Positions 41,222 to 50,379 of a DNA stretch of 64,000 nucleotides are shown here, piece after piece (positions within the stretch are counted from its first letter, which is position 1; each line of letters starts with the position of its first letter). This stretch comes from Sphaerochaeta sp032144095 (GTDB lineage: Bacteria > Spirochaetota > Spirochaetia > Sphaerochaetales > Sphaerochaetaceae): assembly GCF_032144095.1 (NCBI RefSeq), contig NZ_JAVSNJ010000009.1, positions 1 through 64,000 on the forward strand, read 5' to 3'. The position numbers and the translations under genes were made by a program. The notes beneath the pieces are model-generated. The model made no database searches. It saw nothing but the letters and a program-made list of their open reading frames with translations, and had not been told where the DNA came from.

Positions 41222-44200
41222 TTAGTCGAACCAAATGGTTTTGACAGCAGGGTTTTCTTTTGCCTCTGCGACGAAATCATCGCAGAACCGTACGGAGAAC
41301 TCTCCCCCACAAGCGATGGTGGCATCTCCCTCTTCTTCGCCTTCGCGGATGAGCAGCTCCACCTTGCAGCTTCCCCCCCAGGAGAGGCAGGCATCGCGCA
41401 ACTGGGTGATGTGCTCTGGTGTGCAGAAGGATTTCTCCAATTCAATATGGCATTTGGTCACTGCCATGGGGGAGAGGTCCTCGGGGTTGGTGAAGATCTG
41501 CTCGATGAGGAAGGAGACCTTGTCCCCACCCCGCGAGTTGTCGAAGTTGCCGGTAAAGCCGTAGATGCCGTCGACCTGGAGCACATCCTTGAACTGCTCG
41601 AAGGTCTTGGGGAAGAGGGTGGCATCGAAGGATGCATTCAGGTCGGTCAGCTGCAAAAATGCCATTACCGTGCCTTTTTTGGTGGTATAGGCGCGGATGG
41701 ATGTCACCATGGCAATGATGTTGGTTGCCCTTCCAAAGGGAAGCTGGTCTGTCTTTGCCGTGTTTACGGTTACCCTTTGTTTGATCGCCTGCTTGTATGC
41801 ATCCATGGGATGGCCTGAGATGTAGAAGCCCAGCAAGGCCTTCTCGGTCTCCAGCTTCTCATGGATCTCCCAATCCTGTTCCTCCTTCATGGTGAAGGTG
41901 TCCATCTGGGTCTCGATCTCGTCATCGAAGAGGGATATCTGCCCAAAGGCACGCTCTTCCCGTCGTTTCTGTACGTAGGTCACCGCATCTGCGACATTGG
42001 CCAGCAGGGTGGGGCGGTTCACACCCATGGTGTCGAAGGCCCCTGCCTTGATGAGGGACTCAAGCAGCTTGGAGTTGCTTGAGCGTGAATCTATGCGGGA
42101 AAGGAAATCAAGGAAGTCCTTGAAGGGACCGTTCTTTTCCCGTTCGGCGACAAAGAGCTCGACAGCCCCTTCGCCCACATTCTTGATGCCGGCAAGGCCA
42201 TAGACGATCGTGTTGCCAACCACGGAGAAGTGCTTGTCAGAGTAGTTTATCGATGGGGCCATGATCTGCAGGCCCTGCTCCTTGGCAACCTGCAGGTATT
42301 CGGCAAACTTGTCGGGGCTTCCCATCTCGTTGGTGAGGTTGGCAGCCCAGAACTCCGCAGGATAGTTTGCCTTGAGGAAGGCTGTCTGGTAGGCAACCAC
42401 CGAGTAGGCTACCGCGTGGGACTTGTTGAAGCCGTAGCCTGCGAAGGGCTCAAGCATCTCAAATATCTCCACTGCGTGCTTTTCGCTCCGTCCCAAGGCC
42501 TTGGCACCTGCCACGAACTTGACCTTTTCCGCTTCCAGTGCAGCCACTTTCTTCTTGCCCATGATACGCCTGAGGATGTCCGCATTGCCCAGCGAATAGC
42601 CTGCGATGATCTGGGCTACCTTCATGACCTGTTCCTGGTAGACGATGACCCCATAGGTTGTCTTCAGCTCGTCTTCCAGTTCGGGATTGGCATAGGTGAT
42701 GGGTTGCTTACCCCGTTTGCATGCGATGAACTGGGGAATATAGGCCATGGGTCCTGGACGGTAGAGCGCGTTGAGGGCGACGAGGTCCTCGATGTCCGAG
42801 GGCTGGGCTTCCTTGAGGATGTTCTGCATGCCGGCGCTCTCGAACTGGAAGACTGCGGCACTCTCCCCTTTGGAGAGCATGGCAAAGGTCTTGGGGTCCT
42901 GTTCGTCTATGTCGGCTGTACTGAAGGAGGGGTCCTTCTTCTTGATGAGGTCCTCGGTGTGCTTGATGAGGGTAAGGGTCTTCAGCCCGAGGAAGTCCAT
43001 CTTTACCAGGCCGCACTCCTCGATGAGGTCCATCGTGTACTGGGTGGATATGGCACCGGTCTTGGCATCACGGTAGAGCGGGACATAGTTGACCAGCTCC
43101 TCCTTGCCGATGACCACCCCTGCAGCATGGGTGGAGGTATGGCGGTTGAGCCCTTCCAGCCTCCTTGCAACATCGAAGAGCTCGGCGTAGATGCCTCCCC
43201 GTTGTTCCAGCTCGACCAGTTCCTTGCTCATCTCGAAGGCCTTCTCCAGGGTCATCTTGGGATCTTCAGGGATGAGTTTGCAGATGTTGTTCGACTCGTC
43301 GAAAGGGATGTCCAGCACCCTTGCCACGTCCTTGACGACAGCCTTTGCCTTCAGGGTCCCGAAGGTTGCTATCTGGGCTACCCGTTCGGTACCGTAGTGC
43401 TCGGTGACATAGTTGATGACCTCCTGCCTCCGTTCGTAGCAGAAGTCGATGTCAAAGTCAGGCATGCTGACGCGGTCAGGGTTGAGGAACCGTTCGAACA
43501 GCAGGTTGTACTTGATCGGGTCAACATCGGTGATGCCCACACTGTAGGCGACCAGCGAGCCTGCGCCGCTTCCCCTTCCAGGCCCTACCGGGATGTCATG
43601 GTCCTTTGCCCACTGGATATAGTCCATGACAATGAGGAAGTACCCTTCGAACTTCATGCGGATGATGATGTCCAGCTCATAGTCCAGGCGGCCCTGGAGC
43701 GCCTCGGTGATGGCGGGATACCGTTTCAGCATCCCCTGGTTGGAGACATGCCTGAGGTAGTCTGCAGGGCTGGCAAAGTCGGAGGGGACCTTGAAGTCAG
43801 GCAGCAGCGGACCTGGAAGATGGATCTCCAGGTTGCACATCGCTGCGATCTTCTGGGTGTTCTCGACCGCTTCTGGACACCAGGAGAAGAGATCCTGCAT
43901 CTGCTTGGCATCCTTCATGTAGAACTCGCTGTTGGGAAAGCGCATCCGGTCAGGGTCATTCTTCTTGGAGTTGGTGCCGATGCAGAGCAGGAGGTCCTGG
44001 GCATTGGCGTCGCTCTGCTCGATGTAGTGGATGTCATTGGTACAGACGAGGGGGAGCCCTGTCTCGGTGCTGAGCTGTTTCAGGATGGGGTTGGTGCGTC
44101 TCTGCTCAGGCAGGCCGTGGTCCTGCATCTCAAGGTAGTAGCGCCCGTTGTCAAATATCGAGGCGTGCCAGAGGGCCCGCTCTTTTGCCTCCTCATACTG

Positions 44201-44683
44201 ATTGTGGAGCAACAGCTGCAGAATCTCCCCACCGAGGCAGGCAGAGAGGCAGATAAGCCCTTCGTTGTATTTGACCAGCAGCTCGTCGTCGATCCTGGGC
44301 TTGAAGTAGAAACCCTCGGTGTATGCAAGGGAGTTGAGGATCATGAGGTTGTGGTAGCCCACCTCATTCATGGCTAGCAGGATCAGGTGGTACTGGTGGG
44401 GCTTCTTGCCCCCGACCATCGCCTTGTCTGTTCGGCTTTCCGGGTTGGTGTAGAACTCACACCCCAGGATCGGGTTGATGCCGGCTTTCTTTGCTGCAAA
44501 ATAGAATCGCAAGGCACCGAACATGTTCCCATGGTCGGTGATCGCCAGGCTTCTCATGCCAAAGGCTTTTGCCTTCTCCATGTAGCGCTCGATCGGGGCT
44601 GCCCCATCGAGCAGGGAGAAGTCAGTATGGTTGTGCAGGTGGGTAAAGGGAGCCTGCGGGATCTCTACGGGTAGTTCTTCCAT
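41222..44683 (-). CDS. dnaE: DNA polymerase III alpha subunit
   Basis: The 1153-residue replicative polymerase. The N-terminal PHP domain starts with HLHNHTDFSLLDG near residue 15 and contains LAITDHGNMFG. The polymerase active site carries PDFDIDFCYERR near residue 395. Helix-hairpin-helix, OB-fold (about residues 960-1050) and C-terminal domains follow. GGAG lies seven bases before the ATG. The gene starts 18 bp after the xanthine-dehydrogenase-like FAD subunit gene on the same strand, so readthrough from that operon is possible. The length and motifs are intact; it is the DnaE1-like form without a proofreading exonuclease domain. Confidence 0.96.
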   Translation of the reverse strand: MEELPVEIPQAPFTHLHNHTDFSLLDGAAPIERYMEKAKAFGMRSLAITDHGNMFGALRFYFAAKKAGINPILGCEFYTNPESRTDKAMVGGKKPHQYHLILLAMNEVGYHNLMILNSLAYTEGFYFKPRIDDELLVKYNEGLICLSACLGGEILQLLLHNQYEEAKERALWHASIFDNGRYYLEMQDHGLPEQRRTNPILKQLSTETGLPLVCTNDIHYIEQSDANAQDLLLCIGTNSKKNDPDRMRFPNSEFYMKDAKQMQDLFSWCPEAVENTQKIAAMCNLEIHLPGPLLPDFKVPSDFASPADYLRHVSNQGMLKRYPAITEALQGRLDYELDIIIRMKFEGYFLIVMDYIQWAKDHDIPVGPGRGSGAGSLVAYSVGITDVDPIKYNLLFERFLNPDRVSMPDFDIDFCYERRQEVINYVTEHYGTERVAQIATFGTLKAKAVVKDVARVLDIPFDESNNICKLIPEDPKMTLEKAFEMSKELVELEQRGGIYAELFDVARRLEGLNRHTSTHAAGVVIGKEELVNYVPLYRDAKTGAISTQYTMDLIEECGLVKMDFLGLKTLTLIKHTEDLIKKKDPSFSTADIDEQDPKTFAMLSKGESAAVFQFESAGMQNILKEAQPSDIEDLVALNALYRPGPMAYIPQFIACKRGKQPITYANPELEDELKTTYGVIVYQEQVMKVAQIIAGYSLGNADILRRIMGKKKVAALEAEKVKFVAGAKALGRSEKHAVEIFEMLEPFAGYGFNKSHAVAYSVVAYQTAFLKANYPAEFWAANLTNEMGSPDKFAEYLQVAKEQGLQIMAPSINYSDKHFSVVGNTIVYGLAGIKNVGEGAVELFVAEREKNGPFKDFLDFLSRIDSRSSNSKLLESLIKAGAFDTMGVNRPTLLANVADAVTYVQKRREERAFGQISLFDDEIETQMDTFTMKEEQDWEIHEKLETEKALLGFYISGHPMDAYKQAIKQRVTVNTAKTDQLPFGRATNIIAMVTSIRAYTTKKGTVMAFLQLTDLNASFDATLFPKTFEQFKDVLQVDGIYGFTGNFDNSRGGDKVSFLIEQIFTNPEDLSPMAVTKCHIELEKSFCTPEHITQLRDACLSWGGSCKVELLIREGEEEGDATIACGGEFSVRFCDDFVAEAKENPAVKTIWFD

Positions 44684-44701
44684 GAAAATACTCCAAAAGG
44701 A

Positions 44702-45589
44702 TTACGTTTGCAGTGTCTGTGAGTTTAGGCCATGAAGAACCGATTCGAACATTCTCCGTCCTCTTTCAAGCTGCAGTTCGGTGATAGTGCCATGTTGCTT
44801 CTTTATCTCTGCAACCAGCTCATACGAAATTGTGTTGACCCGCTCGGGGTGTATCGGCAGGGTGAGCGAGGAGAGCTTTGCTTCGATATCCTTGCTCATG
44901 TGGAATGCCTTGGTCGGAAAGTTCATGCAGAACTGCACCTTGCTGAGGGAGTTCTGTGTTCGCTTTGCCTGGAACGCAAATATAACACACTTGTCACTGT
45001 TGCGGATAGGGTCCTCAACGGTAACGAACTTGTGGTAGTCACCATAGTCCAGCCCTATGCGGATCCTTGTCATAAGGGCTTTGTCCGCACCCAGGGCGAG
45101 GTTGCCCCCCTTGTCGTAGAGCCGGGCGATGGGGATCCAGTGGTTGGAGACCTTTCCCCCTTGGTAGAACTTGAATTCCGCCGAGGCATCGAGGATGGCG
45201 AGCGTGGTGGAGAGTGAGAGCCTGACATCAGGCACGCACAAGGAGCCTCCGATGGTGATCTGTCGCCTGACAATCTGGGATGCCAGGGTCTCCAGGGTTT
45301 CCTGCAGTATCTCGGGGAGGATGAGCTTGCCGGCATAGAGCAGCTGTGAGGCTGTCACCATCGAGCCGATTTCCACGAATCGGTCGTTTCGGGTAATCTT
45401 CTTCAGCTCCTCCATCCCACCGAGGTCGATGATGGCATCCTTGGAATCGCTGGGGTAGTAATCCTTCTGGCTCATGATGTAGGTACCCCCTGCCCATATC
45501 CTGGCGGTGGGGTAGCGAAGGGCTGTGGTGTTGAACTCGTTGAGGGTCTTGGGGGCATGGATTACCGGTGATCTAATTCCTTCGTACAC
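44702..45589 (-). CDS. Xanthine-dehydrogenase-like FAD-binding subunit
   Basis: This 295-residue flavoprotein subunit passes electrons from the iron-sulfur clusters to FAD. YPTARIWAGGTYIMSQKDYYP near residue 28 is the first FAD loop, and ASQIVRRQITIGGSLCVPDVRLSLSTTLAILDASAEFKF around 107-145 is the second. The loop that normally reads GGNI-ASP is altered here (GGSLCVPDVR). The start is GTG at 45589 with AGGAGG seven bases upstream, overlapping the iron-sulfur gene by 17 bp. It is the third gene of an operon Mo subunit - 2Fe-2S subunit - FAD subunit, followed closely by dnaE. Confidence 0.85.
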   Translation of the reverse strand: MYEGIRSPVIHAPKTLNEFNTTALRYPTARIWAGGTYIMSQKDYYPSDSKDAIIDLGGMEELKKITRNDRFVEIGSMVTASQLLYAGKLILPEILQETLETLASQIVRRQITIGGSLCVPDVRLSLSTTLAILDASAEFKFYQGGKVSNHWIPIARLYDKGGNLALGADKALMTRIRIGLDYGDYHKFVTVEDPIRNSDKCVIFAFQAKRTQNSLSKVQFCMNFPTKAFHMSKDIEAKLSSLTLPIHPERVNTISYELVAEIKKQHGTITELQLERGRRMFESVLHGLNSQTLQT

Positions 45590-46124
45590 GTTTTCGCCTC
45601 CTGAAGGTAAGGGCTGTCTCGACGATCTGTACGAGTTCAGACATGTGCATGCACTGGCAGGTGTTCAGGGAGAGTTCCTGTATGATGTCCTTTTCGTCCA
45701 GGGCCTCATCGGCAGGGGCTGTGCTTTTCGGACGGGGCAGCATGGTGGTGCTCATCCTGTTGGGCCGTGTGCTGGTCAGGTTCTGCAGGATGGATTCGAT
45801 GATCAGGGTCTTTGAGGCATAGCAGTTCGGGCAGGGGGTATTGCCGTTCCTCTGGTAGGCACGCTCAATGTCCCTGCACAGGCGGGTCTTTTGGTAGCTT
45901 TCAAAGGTGGTGATGGTCGCTTCCTTGAGGCGGAATGCCGGTACCACGCAGCTGAGTACAGCCTCGTCGTTGAGCAAGACGATGCAGTTGCCGCACGCTT
46001 CCCCCTTGCAGTGGCAGAGCAGCGAGCGGTTGCCGACATCTTCCATGAGGATGAGTGAGAGAGGCTTGTTGGAGTTGACAGAGAGCGAAAGTGCTTTCCC
46101 ATCGATGGTACACTCTATTTTCAT
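45573..46124 (-). CDS. Xanthine-dehydrogenase-like [2Fe-2S] subunit
   Basis: This 183-residue protein carries two [2Fe-2S] sites. The plant-type ferredoxin site uses cysteines among C37, C39, C44, C47 and C59 (LCHCKGEACGNC, then a later C). The second, helical site uses C98 and C101 (PCPNC) and C156 and C158 (TCQC). The extra cysteine at C39 and a long low-complexity linker between the second site's pairs (about 50 residues) are unusual. It is coupled to the Mo subunit (4-bp ATGA overlap) and to the FAD subunit. Together they should form a molybdenum hydroxylase of the xanthine/aldehyde oxidase type. Confidence 0.86.
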   Translation of the reverse strand: MKIECTIDGKALSLSVNSNKPLSLILMEDVGNRSLLCHCKGEACGNCIVLLNDEAVLSCVVPAFRLKEATITTFESYQKTRLCRDIERAYQRNGNTPCPNCYASKTLIIESILQNLTSTRPNRMSTTMLPRPKSTAPADEALDEKDIIQELSLNTCQCMHMSELVQIVETALTFRRRKRVRRN

Positions 46125-48100
46125 GGTTTCTTCCTCATGACATCAAGTATGATCTGCCCTGTCACCGGGACTTGGGGGATGTGGGAGCCAAGGGCCTGCT
46201 GCAGGGCGGAGACGTAGGCTGCCGTCACCGTGCCTTTCAGGGCACTGGTTATGGAGGAGGATATCTGCTCCCCTTCCGTTTTTATCACAATGTCTATGCC
46301 AAAGCTCTTGTCGCTTGAGAGTATAGCACCTCCTTCCCTGAGGGTGCTTACAATAGTATGGCGTATCTTGCTTTTCAGGGACTGTTCGTCGAAGAGCAGC
46401 CCCGTCGAGATGGTTACCCAGACGTTGCGAACAATCGGCTGGAGGGTCACTGCGTTGATCTCAAGCTCAATGCACAGTGCAACCCAGCTGTTGGAGGCAA
46501 AGAGAGATCCCTTTGCCCCACCCATACGGGCGTTGAGCACGCTTTCGCAGATGGGAAGGGGCTGGACAAACCGCTTTTCCTTGATCTGGGCACACGCCCT
46601 CTGGATCTGCTGGGGCATCCTTCCGCTGTTTGCCGAAAGCACCGAGGGGCCGCTGTCGAGCAGTTCCTGTTCATCACTGGGAAAGGAGATGTTCCCTTTC
46701 TCCACCCCAAGCTCTTCGCAGATGATCTGTTTCCAGATCTCCACGCTCCCCCCGTTGGTGTAGAAGGAGGTGTTGCATTCAACCTTGTTGTTGGGGTTGA
46801 GCTGCACCTGTACCGACTGCTGGGGAAGGCCCTTGCACTCTGAGCTGAAGCCGCTGATGCCTGCACCGCACGCCATGGCAGTTCCTCTGCTGTAGTTGAA
46901 GAAGGTGGAGAGCTTGACCTTCATCTGGGCCTGCATCTCATAGGCGGCGCTTTTTCGCTGGAAGTCCGATCGGTTGCAGACATCGGTGATGATGTCCTTC
47001 AGCTTCGCCATCTTGTCGAACCTGATCACCTGGATCTGGGAGGTGCTTTCAGTCGCAAACTTCAGCCTCCACGCATAGGAGGTGTAGCCGGTGAGCCTTG
47101 CCAGCTCGCTGTAGTGGCTTTCGGAGGAGGCGAGGGCATCGCAATAGCCCAGGTCCCCAAAGAAGTGTGCAGGGGGGGTGTTGCTTGTCATGAAGGTTAT
47201 GGAGATGGCGAGGGCCTCAAGGGGATAGATGGGAACCAGGCCGGCAATGAGCTGGTTGGACATCTCTTCGGTAAACAAGGGGGCGCTACCCTGGTCGACC
47301 GTAACCGAGATGGATTCGGCCTGGGCCCTCCCGTCCTGATAGTACCAGCTCTTGCGCTGTATGACGATCTTCGGGCGGTGGCTCTCGATCTTGCACTGCA
47401 GCTCAACCGGACACTGACCCTTGATGCAGGCAACTGAGGCTATGGCGGCCAAGGCCGTGGGGCCTATGAGCATCTCGTCATGGGGGGCATAGAAGGGAAG
47501 GCGGTGGATGATGATCCGCTTTTTGGGGATGGTGGTGACGTCGCTGACCGTCTCCCTTACATGGGAGGGCCATTGGGTGGGTAGGTAGATGTGCAGCTTA
47601 TCGTCCTCGAAGCCCACACTGACCCGGCTGATGTTGTTGTTGGTGTATCCGGAGCCCGAGAAACGGTAGGTGCGCTCCATCGTCTTGAGCTGTACATCGG
47701 CCGTTGCTGTTTCCAGGTTCCCATAGCGGTAGGTGAAGGGAGCAGAGATGATCTGCTCCGACTTGGAGGATATGGTTGGCAGCAGTTCTGTTGAAGATGA
47801 GAGCTGGTAGGAGATGTCTATTTCCTTGCTTTTGAGCTCTACCGATTCGCTGTCAAAGCCGAAGAGGGCGAGGATGGGTTGATGGAGGTAGGAGACCTGC
47901 GATGATGTCAGCAGGGCTGTTGCGTTGTCCAGTACTCTGATGCGGTTGGTCCCGGGGATATCCCTGGCTGCAACCAGCACATAGTTGTTGTCCAGGGTCG
48001 GGAGCTTGATCTCCTCGATCTTGCCGGCCTCGATCGAGGAGGTGATGATGATTCCGTGAAGCAGGTTTGCTTTGTTGATGGTCCCTCTCTTGTCTATCAT
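46121..48100 (-). CDS. Xanthine-dehydrogenase-like molybdopterin subunit, divergent
   Basis: This 659-residue large subunit would bind molybdopterin and the substrate. Layout and neighbours identify it, but it is short (relatives are about 750-780 residues) and the familiar motifs are blurred. I see no clear GRPV-K-x-TR-x-E or RGFG loop, and the C-terminal Gly-x-Gly-Glu is represented at best by EGEQ. It may be a specialised or reduced enzyme. The substrate is unknown and could be a purine. The start at 48100 (MIDKRGTINKANLLHG) is preferred to 48136. It is divergent from ligA, and a ModE-like gene lies 3.6 kb away. Confidence 0.78.
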   Translation of the reverse strand: MIDKRGTINKANLLHGIIITSSIEAGKIEEIKLPTLDNNYVLVAARDIPGTNRIRVLDNATALLTSSQVSYLHQPILALFGFDSESVELKSKEIDISYQLSSSTELLPTISSKSEQIISAPFTYRYGNLETATADVQLKTMERTYRFSGSGYTNNNISRVSVGFEDDKLHIYLPTQWPSHVRETVSDVTTIPKKRIIIHRLPFYAPHDEMLIGPTALAAIASVACIKGQCPVELQCKIESHRPKIVIQRKSWYYQDGRAQAESISVTVDQGSAPLFTEEMSNQLIAGLVPIYPLEALAISITFMTSNTPPAHFFGDLGYCDALASSESHYSELARLTGYTSYAWRLKFATESTSQIQVIRFDKMAKLKDIITDVCNRSDFQRKSAAYEMQAQMKVKLSTFFNYSRGTAMACGAGISGFSSECKGLPQQSVQVQLNPNNKVECNTSFYTNGGSVEIWKQIICEELGVEKGNISFPSDEQELLDSGPSVLSANSGRMPQQIQRACAQIKEKRFVQPLPICESVLNARMGGAKGSLFASNSWVALCIELEINAVTLQPIVRNVWVTISTGLLFDEQSLKSKIRHTIVSTLREGGAILSSDKSFGIDIVIKTEGEQISSSITSALKGTVTAAYVSALQQALGSHIPQVPVTGQIILDVMRKKP

Positions 48101-48177
48101 GATCCGGCTTTCCTCTCTCGGTAAGAAAGATACCATGTTGACTCATTATCTGCAATGAGAGAAAGCTCATCCTCTGC

Positions 48178-48207
48178 TTGCAAAACAGTGGTGAGGGAGG
48201 GTACCAT
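48178..48207 (+). promoter_or_regulatory. Promoter of ligA, leaderless layout
   Basis: TTGCAA (48178-48183), an 18-bp spacer and TACCAT (48202-48207) place +1 on the ATG at 48214. An AGGGAGG lies at 48194-48200, 13 nt before the ATG, too far for best use. Confidence 0.45.
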
Positions 48208-48213
48208 ACCTGC

Positions 48214-50325
48214 ATGAACACCCATGAAGAAACGGTTCGTCTGGAGGTACAGGCTCTCTCCGATACGCTGAGGGCCTACCAGAAGGCCTATTATGTCGAG
48301 AACAGACCACTGGTGAAGGATGTCGAATACGACCGACTGTTCGACCGGTTGCAAAGCCTGGAGGAGGCATACCCAAGCCTCCGGTTCCCTGACTCGCCCA
48401 CCCTCAGGGTAGGGAGTGACCTCACCAGTGAATTCCCTGAAGTGGAGCACACCATCCCGGTCCTCAGCCTGGACAAGGCATACAGCAGTGAGGCCCTCTC
48501 CTCCTGGATGGCAAGGACTGAGGCAAAGTGTGGCCAAGATCTCTCCTTTGTCGTGGAAGAGAAGATCGATGGGGTCTCCATTGTCCTCTATTACGAGAAG
48601 GGCCTGCTGGTGAGGGCCGTTACCCGGGGCAATGGGGCGGTGGGCAATGATGTGACGGCAAACATACGGACCATCGCCAGCATACCCCTGAGGCTCCCTG
48701 AAGAGGTGACCGTCGCTGTCCGTGGCGAGGTATTCCTCCCCAAGGCTGAGTTTCTTGAGCTGAACAAGGGCATGGAGGTCCCCTACGCCAATCCCAGGAA
48801 CCTGGCTGCCGGGACCATCAGGAGGATAAAGAGCAGCGAGGTTGCCAAGGTTCCCTTGAGGATCTTCGTCTATGAGGGTTTCTGGCAGGACCAGTCTCTG
48901 TTTGCTGACCACCTCGCCATCCTGGCCGAACTCGCCTCCTATGGCTTCTCGCTCAACCCTACCATTGCCCTTGTCTGTAAGGAAAAAGAGGAGGCAGAGG
49001 CAAGACTGGAGAAGGTTTCCCTGCAAGGCTCGGCCCTCAGTTTCGCTGATGTGGACGACTATGTAAGGATGCATACCGCCGAAAGGGCCTCCCTTGCCTA
49101 TGAGATCGATGGCCTGGTCATCAAGGTAGACGAGCTTTCTGTACGGGAAAGCCTGGGGTACACCGAACACCATCCGCGCTGGGCCCTCGCCTACAAGTTC
49201 GAATCCCCACAGGCCCTGACCGTAGTGGAGAATATTGAGGTGCAGGTTGGGCGCACCGGAAGGATAACCCCGGTTGCGAGGGTTGTGCCCGTCTTGGTCG
49301 GCGGCTCCACCGTCTCGAACATCACCTTGCACAACCAGACCTACATCGACATGCTCGAGCTTGCGATAGGCGACAGTGTCGAGATTTCCAAGCGGGGTGA
49401 TGTTATCCCGGCCGTTGAGCGTGTCATCGAAAAGAATGAGATGGGTAATGGGGTATGGCACCTTCCGGATGTCTGTCCCAGTTGCTCTTCTGCCCTGGTA
49501 GCCAGAGGGGGGCACACCTTCTGTCCAAACGTCTCCTGTCCCGACCAGATACGCTCCCGCCTGGAGTTCTTCGTAGGGAAGGCCCAGATGGATATCGATG
49601 CACTGGGGCCCGAGACGATCGGGGTCCTCATAGGGTTGGGCCTGCTCAAGGATGTGGATGACCTCTACACGATCGACTACGAGAAGGCCCTCTGCGACCA
49701 GGTTGGGTTTGGCGAGAAGAAGATTGCGGCCATCAAGATGGGGGTGGAGAAGAGCAAGGCCCAGCCGTTCAGGCGGGTCATCACCTCCCTTGGCATTGCA
49801 GAGATAGGCAAGAAGGCTGCAGACCTTCTGGTCAGCTCCGGCATACAATCCATGGAGGAGTTGCTGGCCATCGCAGACAGGGACGATGTAGAGAGGCTGA
49901 CCTCCATCAAGCAGATTGGGCCCAAGATCGCCCGTCTGCTTATCGATGGCCTCAACGACCCTGCTATGCGCCGCCGCATCGCTGCCTTGTGTGAGGCTGG
50001 CTTGCAGTGTGAAGAAAAGGAGCCGCCATCCAAGGCTGAAGAGCAGAGCTTTGCAGGCCAGGTGTGGTGCGTAACCGGATCGTTCGAACAGTTCAACCCA
50101 CGCACCCTTGCCTTGGATGAGATCGAAAGACGGGGTGGGCGGACCACAAGCTCGGTAACCGGCAAGACGACCCATCTGCTTGCAGGCAGTGGCGCGGGTA
50201 GCAAGCTGGCCCAGGCCACCAAGCTAGGTGTTGAGATAGTCGACGAGCAACGGTTCCTCTCCATGCTCAAAGAAGAAAAAACTGCACAAAAGAGCGGACA
50301 AATGCAGGGGGAATTCTCTTTTTAG
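48214..50325 (+). CDS. ligA: NAD-dependent DNA ligase
   Basis: A 703-residue replicative ligase that seals nicks using NAD. The adenylated lysine is in VVEEKIDGVSIVL near residue 117. An OB fold (about 330-400) and a four-cysteine zinc finger (CPSCSSAL and CPNVSCPD near residue 420) follow, then helix-hairpin-helix repeats and a C-terminal BRCT domain (GQVWCVTGSFEQFN near residue 623). The N-terminal Ia domain (RAYQKAYYVENRPLVKDVEYDRL) binds NAD. The start MNTHEETVRLEV at 48214 was chosen; an in-frame ATG 36 bp upstream precedes the predicted transcription start. Confidence 0.96.
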   Translation: MNTHEETVRLEVQALSDTLRAYQKAYYVENRPLVKDVEYDRLFDRLQSLEEAYPSLRFPDSPTLRVGSDLTSEFPEVEHTIPVLSLDKAYSSEALSSWMARTEAKCGQDLSFVVEEKIDGVSIVLYYEKGLLVRAVTRGNGAVGNDVTANIRTIASIPLRLPEEVTVAVRGEVFLPKAEFLELNKGMEVPYANPRNLAAGTIRRIKSSEVAKVPLRIFVYEGFWQDQSLFADHLAILAELASYGFSLNPTIALVCKEKEEAEARLEKVSLQGSALSFADVDDYVRMHTAERASLAYEIDGLVIKVDELSVRESLGYTEHHPRWALAYKFESPQALTVVENIEVQVGRTGRITPVARVVPVLVGGSTVSNITLHNQTYIDMLELAIGDSVEISKRGDVIPAVERVIEKNEMGNGVWHLPDVCPSCSSALVARGGHTFCPNVSCPDQIRSRLEFFVGKAQMDIDALGPETIGVLIGLGLLKDVDDLYTIDYEKALCDQVGFGEKKIAAIKMGVEKSKAQPFRRVITSLGIAEIGKKAADLLVSSGIQSMEELLAIADRDDVERLTSIKQIGPKIARLLIDGLNDPAMRRRIAALCEAGLQCEEKEPPSKAEEQSFAGQVWCVTGSFEQFNPRTLALDEIERRGGRTTSSVTGKTTHLLAGSGAGSKLAQATKLGVEIVDEQRFLSMLKEEKTAQKSGQMQGEFSF

Positions 50326-50379
50326 TGACATTTACCGCAAAACACTATATATAGAAAGAACACGAATGGAGGAGTCTAG

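Noticed and set aside
42230..44377. 715-codon open frame antisense to dnaE
   Set aside because: It is the complement of a verified replicative polymerase gene, with no family motifs or ribosome site. Long antisense frames are common in GC-richer coding DNA.
46121..48100. Complete loss of the catalytic glutamate in the Mo subunit
   Set aside because: A possible EGEQ near the expected place means loss cannot be claimed from sequence reading alone.
48097..50175. 692-codon open frame antisense to ligA
   Set aside because: It fully overlaps ligA, whose motifs are intact, and its translation shows no recognisable domain.
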